Source: JBBSHE01 sp038253325
GTDB taxonomy: Bacteria; Actinomycetota; Actinomycetes; Propionibacteriales; Nocardioidaceae
Length of the DNA: 64,000 bases
Direction: 5' to 3'
Assembly: GCA_038253325.1 (NCBI GenBank)
Contig: JBBSHE010000011.1
Span: 1-64,000 of the forward strand
The position numbers and the translations under genes were made by a program. This document shows positions 24,089 through 32,146 of the stretch, one piece after another. Under the pieces are notes generated by a model. That model was not told the origin of the DNA. It did no database searches and saw only the letters and a program-made list of their open reading frames with translations. Each line of letters starts with the position of its first letter. The first letter of the stretch is position 1.

Positions 24089-24520
24089 TCAGGTGTCGCG
24101 TGGAGCCGATTCGAATGTGCCGTCCACATCGGGGTCGGAGGTGGTGGACCGCGGCGACCGCTCGGGCGGCTGCTTGGTTGACTGAAGGCGCGTCTCGTCG
24201 TGTCGGCGCACCGAGGTGGCGGCCGAGTCATCCACCCGCGTGGTTTCGTCTGTCCGGGACGCGGCTGTTGTCGCCGCCACGTCACGCAGCCTGCGCATCT
24301 CGGCGCGGCGCCTCCGGGCGCGGCGGATCCCTGCCCGCAGGAGCCAGAGGCCGATCACCGCCACGACGACCGTCGCCGCCCCCATCGCGAAGACGCCGGC
24401 GACTGTTGTGTGAACCGTGCCCACCCGGAGGTCGAGGGTCACCGGGTCGCCACCGGCACTGACCACGGCGACAGCGAACAAGATCACGAACACCACGATG
24501 ATCAGTGCGACGATGGCCAT
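24089..24520 (-). CDS. LapA-like small membrane protein
   Basis: 143 aa. Two transmembrane helices (MAIVALIIVVFVILFAVAVVSAG and VAGVFAMGAATVVVAVIGLWLLRAGIR) joined by DPVTLDLRVG, then an Arg-rich segment and a long charged disordered tail. The arrangement fits DUF1049/LapA-type envelope proteins. The start overlaps the 3' end of the helicase by 19 nt on the same strand, so they are co-transcribed. Function unknown. Confidence 0.6.
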   Translation of the reverse strand: MAIVALIIVVFVILFAVAVVSAGGDPVTLDLRVGTVHTTVAGVFAMGAATVVVAVIGLWLLRAGIRRARRRRAEMRRLRDVAATTAASRTDETTRVDDSAATSVRRHDETRLQSTKQPPERSPRSTTSDPDVDGTFESAPRDT

Positions 24521-26928
24521 CCGTCCTCCTCGCCTTCACCGTAGACCGACTTGGTGGCGTGCGCGAGCAGAGCGTCCAGCAGCACGACGGCACCGCGCTT
24601 GTCCAAGGGATGGTTGCCGTTGCCGCACTTCGGAGACTGGACACAGCTTGGGCAGCCGTCGTCACACGTGCACGACCGGATGGCATCCCGGGTCGCGCCG
24701 AGCCATTCGGGCGCGGCCCCAAACCCTCGTTCGGCAAAGCCCGCTCCTCCGGGCAGGCCGTCGTAGACGAAGACCGTCAGCGTCCCTGTATCGACGTGGT
24801 GCACCGTTGACACGCCACCGATGTCCCACCGGTCACACATCGCGAACAGGGGCAACAGGCCGATCGCGGCATGCTCGGCGGCATGAGCCGAACCGGGAAG
24901 CTCGGCAGCCGACAGCCCGGTGTGCGCGACCGCGTCGCCCGACATCGTCCACCAGACGGATCGGGTCCGGAGGTGACGCGGCGGCAGGTCGAGCGGCTCC
25001 TCGCCGACGACCTCGCCCGTCACCAGCAGACGCTTGAGGAACCCGACCGTCTGGCTCGTCACCGCGACCGATCCGACGTTCAACGACGTCCCGCCCCACC
25101 GGGCGGTGCGATCAGTCGACAAGATCCCGATCGTCGTGACGTCCCTTGCCGTGGTCGAGTAGTCGGCATCGACGGACGTGACGGTCGCGACGGCATCTGC
25201 GGGGTCGAACGTCTCGACCCGGTAGCTCTCGCCGAGATGGACGTAGATCGCGCCGGCATGCACGGTCGCGTGAGACGCCGCGGCATCGACGGTGCCGAGC
25301 AGGCGTCCGGTTCCGGTCTCCACCACGCGGACGGGCGTCCCACCCGACGACCGGATGTCCGCCAGGTCTGCGGCTCGCTCGCGCTGGGTCCAGTACCATC
25401 CCCGCGGCCGGCGCCTCAAGAACCCGTCCCTCGCGAGCGCTTCCACGGTTTCCGTCGACGTGTTGCCGAACAGCTCGAGGTCGACGTCGGTCAAGGGCAG
25501 CTCCTGAGCGGCGGCGCACAAGTGGGGCGCCAGCACAAACGGGTTCTCGGGATCGAACACCGTTGCCTCCATCGGCGCACCGAAGAGTGCATCCGGATGG
25601 GTGACGAGATACGTGTCGAGCGGGTCGTCGCGAGCAACGACGATCCCGAGTCCGCCGGCAGCACCGCGCCCCGCCCGGCCGAGCTGCTGCCACAACGACG
25701 CTCGGGTACCGGGATAGCCGGCCACCACGACCGCATCGAGTCCGACGATGTCCACCCCGAGCTCGAGAGCGTTCGTCGCCGCCACCCCGAGGAGGTCCCC
25801 GCTCTTCAGCCGATGCTCGACGATGCGCCGCTCCTCTGGAAGGTAGCCGCCACGATAGGGAGACACCCGGCCGACCAGGTCCGGGTCGACGTCGGCGAGC
25901 TGTCGCTGCACGCTCAACGCCACTGTCTCGACGCCGCGTCTGCTGCGTACGAACGCGACCGAGCGAACTCCTCGTACGATCAGATCAGTGAGCAGGTCGG
26001 CGGTCTCGGCGGTCGCCGTCCGGCGTACGGGGGCGCCCTGCTCACCCACTCCCTCGGTCAGCGGCGGTTCCCACAACCCGATGACCGACTCACCGCGGGG
26101 AGACCCGTCGCGCTCGACCGACCGGACGGGGGCGCCGATGAGCCGCTCCGCGGTGAGCGCGGGGTCTCGGGTCGTCGCCGACGCCAGCACGAACGTCGGC
26201 TCGGCGCCGTAGTACGCCGCGACCCGCCGCAGCCGCCGCAGGATCTGGGCCACATGTGCGCCGAAGACACCGCGGTAGTGATGGCACTCGTCGACCACCA
26301 CGAGCCGCAAGGCACCCCACCATTTCGCCCATCGAGCGTGTCCGGGCAGCAGAGTGTGATGCAGCATGTCGGGGTTCGTCAGAAGGTAGTTGGCGTGCGC
26401 GCGGGCCCAGTCCCGCTCCGCACGGGAGGAGTCCCCGTCGTACGCAACGGCACGTACGCCTTCGACGGCGAGCGCGGTGATGGCTTGCAGCTGGTCATGG
26501 GCAAGCGCCTTCGTCGGCGAGAGGTACAAGACCGTGTCACCGCGGTCACCCGGTCTCGTGATGCTGTCGACGATGGCGCTGAAGGCGGGGAGGATGTAGG
26601 CCAACGACTTGCCAGAGGCCGTTCCGGTAGCGACGACCACGTGCTGCCTGCCCACAGCCAGTTCCGCCGCCTCCGCCTGATGCGACCAGGGCGAGACGAT
26701 GCCGGCCGACTCCACGGCTCGACGTACCGGCGCCGAGACCCACGGCGGCCAGCGAGCCTCGATCGCGCGCCTGGGCGGACGGACCTCCAGATGCGTCAGC
26801 CGCTCGGAGCGGCCCGACACGGCGGCGAGCTCGAGAAGCAGCCCACGCGCGTCGAACGTGTCGGCGGGGCACGAGTGGTCGGGATCGCGCGCAGGAGGAG
26901 CCACGTCCAGAAGTGTTCCATCCGCCAC
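24502..26928 (-). CDS. DUF1998 superfamily II DNA helicase (MrfA/Rv3649-like)
   Basis: About 808 aa. Helicase motifs: Q-like WSHQAEAAELA, Walker A VVVATGTASGKSLAY (about 97-111), YLSPTKALAHDQ, DECHH (motif II), SATTRDP (III), GVAATNALELGVDI and QQLGRAGRGA (V and VI). The C-terminal DUF1998 part ends with four cysteines in CTCDDGCPSCVQSPKCGNGN, the zinc cluster of MrfA-type mitomycin-repair helicases. Likely role: DNA repair translocation. Start uncertain: GTG 26928 was chosen because the upstream in-frame codons have low third-position GC and look non-coding; GTG 26973 is possible. Divergent from the STAS gene. Confidence 0.92.
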   Translation of the reverse strand: MADGTLLDVAPPARDPDHSCPADTFDARGLLLELAAVSGRSERLTHLEVRPPRRAIEARWPPWVSAPVRRAVESAGIVSPWSHQAEAAELAVGRQHVVVATGTASGKSLAYILPAFSAIVDSITRPGDRGDTVLYLSPTKALAHDQLQAITALAVEGVRAVAYDGDSSRAERDWARAHANYLLTNPDMLHHTLLPGHARWAKWWGALRLVVVDECHHYRGVFGAHVAQILRRLRRVAAYYGAEPTFVLASATTRDPALTAERLIGAPVRSVERDGSPRGESVIGLWEPPLTEGVGEQGAPVRRTATAETADLLTDLIVRGVRSVAFVRSRRGVETVALSVQRQLADVDPDLVGRVSPYRGGYLPEERRIVEHRLKSGDLLGVAATNALELGVDIVGLDAVVVAGYPGTRASLWQQLGRAGRGAAGGLGIVVARDDPLDTYLVTHPDALFGAPMEATVFDPENPFVLAPHLCAAAQELPLTDVDLELFGNTSTETVEALARDGFLRRRPRGWYWTQRERAADLADIRSSGGTPVRVVETGTGRLLGTVDAAASHATVHAGAIYVHLGESYRVETFDPADAVATVTSVDADYSTTARDVTTIGILSTDRTARWGGTSLNVGSVAVTSQTVGFLKRLLVTGEVVGEEPLDLPPRHLRTRSVWWTMSGDAVAHTGLSAAELPGSAHAAEHAAIGLLPLFAMCDRWDIGGVSTVHHVDTGTLTVFVYDGLPGGAGFAERGFGAAPEWLGATRDAIRSCTCDDGCPSCVQSPKCGNGNHPLDKRGAVVLLDALLAHATKSVYGEGEEDGWPSSH

Positions 26929-26996
26929 GACCTGACCACGGAACGTGATTGAATCGACCAATCCGTCAGGCACCTCGGAGAATCGAAGGAGCGGCA

Positions 26997-27383
26997 ATGG
27001 ACCTGTCCGTCGAGGTGCGCACGGTCGGTGACTGCACGGTGGTCGACGTGGACGGTGAGGTGGACGTCTACACGGCACCGAGGCTGCGCGAGAAGCTGAC
27101 GGAGGTTGCTGGAGCCGGCAAGCACCACCTCGTCATCGACCTTGATGCGGTCGACTTCCTCGACTCGACAGGATTGGGGGTCCTGGTCGGAGCGCTGAAA
27201 CGGGTCAGGGCCGAGGACGGGTTCGTCCGGCTCGTGTGCAACACCGAGAGGTTGCTCAAGATCTTGCGGATCACCGGGCTCTCGAAGGTGTTCGCCATGT
27301 ACGACAGCGTCGAGGACGCGGTTTCTGACACTGGACAATCGCCTGTTCCGGCAGGCCGTTCAGAACAAGAGCCGCCGACCTGA
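26997..27383 (+). CDS. STAS anti-sigma-factor antagonist (BldG/SpoIIAA-like)
   Basis: 128 aa. MDLSVEVRTVGDCTVVDVDGEVDVYTAPRLREKL then LVIDLDAVDFLDSTGLGVLVGALKR: the phosphorylatable serine is Ser57 in DSTGLG. Such proteins are phosphorylated by an anti-sigma kinase and, when dephosphorylated, free a sigma factor. No anti-sigma kinase gene is adjacent, unlike bldG loci; the partner must be elsewhere. AAGGAG sits 6 nt before ATG 26997. Confidence 0.92.
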   Translation: MDLSVEVRTVGDCTVVDVDGEVDVYTAPRLREKLTEVAGAGKHHLVIDLDAVDFLDSTGLGVLVGALKRVRAEDGFVRLVCNTERLLKILRITGLSKVFAMYDSVEDAVSDTGQSPVPAGRSEQEPPT

Positions 27384-27499
27384 CGAGCCAGGTCCACGAC
27401 GTGGACGCTAGACTCCGGCGCGTTCAGCGGTGCGGCCGTGCATTCAGGGCCGCCTCGACGCCACACGTTTGAGGGCCCGCGGGCTCACTGGAGGTAAGC

Positions 27500-29803
27500 A
27501 TGCCGGGGCGCAACGTTGCCGACGCCGCATCCACCCTGTCCCTGTCCGGCGGCAACACCACGTTCGTCGTCGTCGTTGCTGCGATCGGTGTCGTGGCCTT
27601 GGTGATGTCCGCGCGGTTTCGCCAGGAGGTACTCGCGGCACCGGAGGGGACCGACAAGATGCGCGAGATCGGTCGCGCAGTGCAGGAAGGCGCCGCGGCG
27701 TACCTTCGACGCCAGTTCACCACCCTCGCGGGCTTCGGTGTGATCGCCTTCCTGGCATTGTTCGTCCTGCCCGGTGATGCGTCGATCCGGATCGGGCGGT
27801 CGGTCTTCTTCGTGATCGGCGCGGTCTTCTCGGCGTCGGTCGGATATCTCGGCATGTGGCTCGCGGTTCGTGCGAACGTACGCGTCGCGTCGGCGGCTCG
27901 AGACACCAACCGGAACAAGGCGATGCAGATCGCGTTCCGGACCGGCGGCGTCGTCGGCATGGCGACGGTCGGACTCGGGTTGCTGGGTGCGTCGGTCGTG
28001 GTCTTGATCTACAACGGTGACGCGCCGAAGGTGCTCGAGGGATTCGGGTTCGGAGCGGCGCTGCTCGCGATGTTCATGCGGGTCGGCGGTGGCATCTTCA
28101 CCAAGGCGGCCGACGTAGGGGCCGACCTGGTCGGAAAGGTTGAGCAGAACATCCCCGAGGACGACCCCCGCAATGCCGCGACGATCGCCGACAACGTCGG
28201 CGACAACGTCGGCGACTGCGCCGGCATGGCCGCCGACCTCTTCGAGTCGTACGCCGTCACCCTGGTCGCTGCCCTGATCCTCGGGTCGGCGGCGTTCGGT
28301 GAGCAGGGGTTGGTGTTTCCGCTCATCGTTCCCGCCATCGGGGTGCTGACCGCGATCGCCGGCGTCTACATCACCAAGCCGCGCGGCAGCGAGCCGGGCC
28401 TGCGTACGATCAACCGGTCGTTCTACATCAGCGCCGCGATCTCTGCTGTGGCGTGTGTCGTCGCGGCCTTCGCATACCTGCCGGGCTCGTTCGCCGAGCT
28501 GACCGGCAGCACCGTGCAGTCGACCCGGGATCCGCGGGTCGTCGCCGCGGTCGCGGTCATCATCGGCATCGTGCTAGCCGGTGCGATCCTGGCCCTCACG
28601 GGCTACTTCACCGGTACGGAGCACCGGCCGGTCAAGGACGTCGGTAAGACATCGCTGACCGGTGCGGCAACCGTGATCCTGTCCGGACTGGCGGTCGGCT
28701 TCGAGTCCGCGGTCTACACGGCGATCGTGATCGGGGCGGCGGTTTATGGAGCGTTCCTCCTCGGCGGCAGCGCGGTCACCGTCTCGCTGTTCGCGGTCGC
28801 ACTGGCGGGGACCGGCCTGCTCACGACAGTTGGCGTCATCGTCGCAATGGACACGTTCGGCCCGATCAGCGACAACGCCCAGGGCATCGCGGAGATGTCG
28901 GGCGAGGTCGACGGCCAGGGCGCCGCGATCCTTACCGAGCTCGACGCGGTCGGCAACACCACCAAGGCCATCACCAAGGGGATCGCGATCGCCACTGCCG
29001 TCCTCGCAGCGACGGCCCTGTTCGGTTCGTACACGGACGCGATCAACCAGGCGGTCATCGATGCGCACGCCGACATCGGCAACGCGAACTCCTTCCTCAC
29101 GGCGGTCTACAGCCCGAATGTGCTGGTCGGCCTGCTGCTCGGCGCGGCCGTGGTGTTCTTGTTCTCGGGTCTCGCAATCTCGGCTGTGGGTCGCGCTGCG
29201 GGCGCGGTGGTGTACGAGGTGCGGCGGCAGTTCCGGGAGATCCCCGGAATCATGGAGGGGACCGGCCGGCCGGAGTACGGCAAGGTCGTCGACATCTGCA
29301 CGCGGGACTCGCTGCGTGAGCTGGCGACACCCGGTCTGCTCGCGATCCTGGCCCCGGTGGCCGTCGGTTTCGGACTCGGAGTCGGGCCGCTCGCGGGCTA
29401 CCTCGCCGGGGCCATCGGGACGGGCACCTTGATGGCAGTCTTCCTCGCGAACTCCGGCGGGGCGTGGGACAACTCGAAGAAGCTCGTCGAGGACGGGAAC
29501 CACGGAGGCAAGGGCTCGCCGGCGCACGAGGCGACCATCATCGGTGACACCGTCGGCGACCCGTTCAAGGACACCGCCGGTCCGGCGATCAACCCGCTGC
29601 TCAAGGTGATGAACCTGGTCTCGCTGCTGATCGCCCCGGCGATCGTCCAGCTGAGCGTCGGTACGAGCGCCAACAAGACGCTGCGCATCGTCATCGCGGT
29701 CGTCGCCGCGGCGGTGATCGCTGCTGCCGTCTACGTGTCGAAGCGGCGGCCGATCGCCATCGGCGACGCGGACGCCGCGCGCACGGACGCCGCCCGGGTC
29801 TGA
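27500..29803 (+). CDS. hppA: Membrane-bound proton-pumping pyrophosphatase
   Basis: 767 aa with about 16 transmembrane helices. It couples PPi hydrolysis to ion export across the cytoplasmic membrane. PPi-binding signatures: DVGADLVGKVEQNIPEDDPRNAATIADNVGDNVGDCAG (from about residue 205) and the C-terminal HEATIIGDTVGDPFKDTAGPAINPLLK. The residue governing potassium dependence is Lys about 489 in GNTTKAITKG, which marks the K+-independent H+-pumping class. GGAGG lies 5 nt before ATG. Possible physiological link: the soluble pyrophosphatase locus in this window (61.8 kb) is decayed, so this pump may carry more of the PPi disposal. Confidence 0.97.
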   Translation: MPGRNVADAASTLSLSGGNTTFVVVVAAIGVVALVMSARFRQEVLAAPEGTDKMREIGRAVQEGAAAYLRRQFTTLAGFGVIAFLALFVLPGDASIRIGRSVFFVIGAVFSASVGYLGMWLAVRANVRVASAARDTNRNKAMQIAFRTGGVVGMATVGLGLLGASVVVLIYNGDAPKVLEGFGFGAALLAMFMRVGGGIFTKAADVGADLVGKVEQNIPEDDPRNAATIADNVGDNVGDCAGMAADLFESYAVTLVAALILGSAAFGEQGLVFPLIVPAIGVLTAIAGVYITKPRGSEPGLRTINRSFYISAAISAVACVVAAFAYLPGSFAELTGSTVQSTRDPRVVAAVAVIIGIVLAGAILALTGYFTGTEHRPVKDVGKTSLTGAATVILSGLAVGFESAVYTAIVIGAAVYGAFLLGGSAVTVSLFAVALAGTGLLTTVGVIVAMDTFGPISDNAQGIAEMSGEVDGQGAAILTELDAVGNTTKAITKGIAIATAVLAATALFGSYTDAINQAVIDAHADIGNANSFLTAVYSPNVLVGLLLGAAVVFLFSGLAISAVGRAAGAVVYEVRRQFREIPGIMEGTGRPEYGKVVDICTRDSLRELATPGLLAILAPVAVGFGLGVGPLAGYLAGAIGTGTLMAVFLANSGGAWDNSKKLVEDGNHGGKGSPAHEATIIGDTVGDPFKDTAGPAINPLLKVMNLVSLLIAPAIVQLSVGTSANKTLRIVIAVVAAAVIAAAVYVSKRRPIAIGDADAARTDAARV

Positions 29804-29830
29804 CCCGTTCGGCAGTCCTCGCACGGCCCT

Positions 29831-29852
29831 CCCTCACCTGATCGGGTGAGGG
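29831..29852 (+). terminator. Hairpin downstream of hppA
   Basis: CCCTCACC (29831-29838) pairs with GGTGAGGG (29845-29852), 6-nt loop, no T-tract. Likely transcription end of hppA, as actinobacterial terminators often lack U-runs. Confidence 0.5.
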
Positions 29853-29970
29853 CGGTCCTCACGTCGTCAGGCGTCGGCGCGCTGGTCGGACGAGCCTCGC
29901 GGAATAGGCTCGGCGCGGCGCCGGCTGATACCGTAACCGCCGTCCTCCCCCCGTACCGAAGGGTTTGAAC

Positions 29971-32022
29971 GTGGCCGAGAGCACCGTGGAAGCAAGGTCC
30001 GCCGACCTCGAACGCGAGGCCGGCTACCGCGTCGTCCAGCGGACGATCATGCGGGTCGACCAGGAGCTCGACATCCGGCCGCTCTACGTCGGCGGTATCT
30101 CGACCATCGGCGGTACCAGCGAAGGCGCGCGCCAGTCCGGCCAGTACGCCGACGACGACACCACCATCAGCAAGAAGGGCAAGGACACGAAGGAGGTCGG
30201 CGACGCCGCCGAGGCGATCGGAGGGTTCGGCCGGATCACCGAGGTCGGCGCCGTCGTACTGCCGGAGCGCCGGATGACATTCGGGACGTACTTCAACGCG
30301 TTCCCCGCGTCGTACTGGCGCCGCTGGAGCGACTTCACGTCCGTGCGCCTGACCATGCGCGTCTCCGGTCACGGAACGGTGATCGTCAACCGGTCGACCT
30401 CCAAGGGTCATGTGCTGCGTCAGGACGCCCGGACTCTCGCGAGTGACTCGACCCAGACGTTCGTCTTCGACCTGTCGCTGAAGCCGTTCATCGACGGCGG
30501 TTGGTACTGGTTCGACCTCGAGGCGGCCGATCTGCCATTCACCCTGGTGTCTGCGGACTGGAGCATCCGCACCGACCGCCAGCGTCAGGGCACGCTGTCG
30601 ATCGGTATCACCACGGTCGACCGGCAGGAGTTCTGCGTCGACCAGCTCTTGAACCTGGGTGACCAGCCAGACGTGCTCGAGCTGCTGGAGAAGATCTACG
30701 TCATCGACCAGGGCACCTCGAGGGTGCGGGACCACGAGAGGTACGCCGAGGCCGCCGGAAAGCTGGGCGACAAGCTGAGGGTGATCGAGCAGGCGAACCT
30801 CGGTGGGTCGGGCGGGTTCTCGCGGGCGATGGACGAGGCCGCGAACCATGGTTCGGCCGACTACGTGCTGCTCCTCGACGACGATGTCGTCTGCGAGCTG
30901 GAGGGGATCACCCGAGCGATCGCCTTTGCCGACCTTGCGAAGCGGCCCACGATCGTCGGCGGTCACATGTTCAGCCTGTACGACCGGTCGGTGCTGCACA
31001 CGTACGGCGAGCAGGTGGCGCGTTATCGCTGGTTCTGGGGACCGGCTCCGAACACGTACCACGGCCACAACTTCGCCAGGAAGCCGTTGCGTTCGACGAA
31101 GTGGCTGCACCGACGGGTGGACGTCGACTACAACGGCTGGTGGATGTGCCTGGTCCCGACCGCCGTCATCCGCGAGATCGGGTTGTCGGCCCCGATGTTC
31201 ATCAAGTGGGACGACGCGGAGTTCGGCCTGCGGGCCGGCCAGGCGGGCTATCCGACGGTGTCGCTGCCGGGAGTGGCGGTCTGGCACGTGCCATGGCACG
31301 AGAAGGACGACACGATCGACTGGCAGGCGTACTTCCACCGCCGCAACCGGATCATCGCGGCGCTGCTGTACTCGCCGTACCCCCACGGTGGCCGGCTGAT
31401 CTGGGAGAGCTACCAGACCCAGGTCAAGCACCTGTTGTGCATGCAGTACGGACCGGCGGAGATGGGCATTCTGGCGATCGAGGACATCCTCGACGGACCC
31501 GATCGGATGCACCGGGACCTGATCTCGAGATTCGGCGAGCTGCGGGCCATGCGGCAGACGTTCGACGACTCGATCCTCAAGCCGGACCTCGACGAGTTCC
31601 CGACGCCGCGGCGGAAGCGTCCTCCGCGCCGGGGCAAGCTGATGGTCACGCCGAAGACCCGAGCCGGCCGGGTCAAGGCGCTAGTCACGGGGAGCATCCG
31701 CCAGACGCTCCCCCCGCGTGCGCTGTCCCGGTCGCACCCGGAGGCGAACGTGTCGCACGCCGACTCGAAGTGGTTCACGCTTGCGCAGTTCGACAGCGCG
31801 CTGGTCTCGTCCGCCGACGGCACGTCCACGGCGTGGTACAAGCGCCGCCCGGATCAGTTCCGGGAGCTGATGAGCCGGTCGTCCGTGGCACACACCCGGC
31901 TGTACAAGGAGTGGGACCGGATCGCCAAGGAGTACCAGGAGGCGCTGCACGACCTGTCGTCCCCGAAGGCGTGGCGGGAGACGTTCGACACTCCGTTGCA
32001 GGATCGTTCGGGGCCGTCCTAG
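29971..32022 (+). CDS. glfT2: GlfT2-like galactofuranosyltransferase
   Basis: 683 aa, close to mycobacterial GlfT2 (about 640). GlfT2 polymerises galactofuranose units into the galactan of arabinogalactan from UDP-Galf at the inner face of the membrane. N-terminal beta-barrel (MTFGTYFNAFPASYWRRWS) then a GT-A domain with metal-binding LLLDDDVV (about 302-304), acceptor/base region FIKWDDAEFGLRAGQAGYPTVSLPG (Asp about 414) and AVWHVPWHEKDD; C-terminal helical part. GTG 29971 has GAAGGG 7 nt upstream. Odd: a Lys/Gly/Ser-rich insert (about residues 47-80, GGTSEGARQSGQYADDDTT...) splits the N-terminal domain. No other galactan genes are nearby. Confidence 0.9.
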   Translation: MAESTVEARSADLEREAGYRVVQRTIMRVDQELDIRPLYVGGISTIGGTSEGARQSGQYADDDTTISKKGKDTKEVGDAAEAIGGFGRITEVGAVVLPERRMTFGTYFNAFPASYWRRWSDFTSVRLTMRVSGHGTVIVNRSTSKGHVLRQDARTLASDSTQTFVFDLSLKPFIDGGWYWFDLEAADLPFTLVSADWSIRTDRQRQGTLSIGITTVDRQEFCVDQLLNLGDQPDVLELLEKIYVIDQGTSRVRDHERYAEAAGKLGDKLRVIEQANLGGSGGFSRAMDEAANHGSADYVLLLDDDVVCELEGITRAIAFADLAKRPTIVGGHMFSLYDRSVLHTYGEQVARYRWFWGPAPNTYHGHNFARKPLRSTKWLHRRVDVDYNGWWMCLVPTAVIREIGLSAPMFIKWDDAEFGLRAGQAGYPTVSLPGVAVWHVPWHEKDDTIDWQAYFHRRNRIIAALLYSPYPHGGRLIWESYQTQVKHLLCMQYGPAEMGILAIEDILDGPDRMHRDLISRFGELRAMRQTFDDSILKPDLDEFPTPRRKRPPRRGKLMVTPKTRAGRVKALVTGSIRQTLPPRALSRSHPEANVSHADSKWFTLAQFDSALVSSADGTSTAWYKRRPDQFRELMSRSSVAHTRLYKEWDRIAKEYQEALHDLSSPKAWRETFDTPLQDRSGPS

Positions 32023-32146
32023 CGACACTAGCGGCGTCTGCCGGTCCGGATGCGGGGCTGAACGGCCCACCGGCGTCGCGGTCGAGGCGGGCCGTGGGGC
32101 TAGGGTGCCTGCGGGACACACCGAAGCCCGGGTGGAAGGAGGCGGC

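Noticed and set aside
24871..26952. A 693-codon open frame on the + strand opposite the helicase
   Set aside because: The minus strand encodes a full helicase with all motifs; the antisense frame is Arg/Gly/Asp-rich with no domain, as expected from codon bias in high-GC DNA.
29731..31512. A 593-codon frame on the minus strand opposite hppA's end and glfT2
   Set aside because: No domain, and third-position GC pattern fits the + strand gene. Same reasoning applies to 1082-2602(-) and 32249-33808(-).
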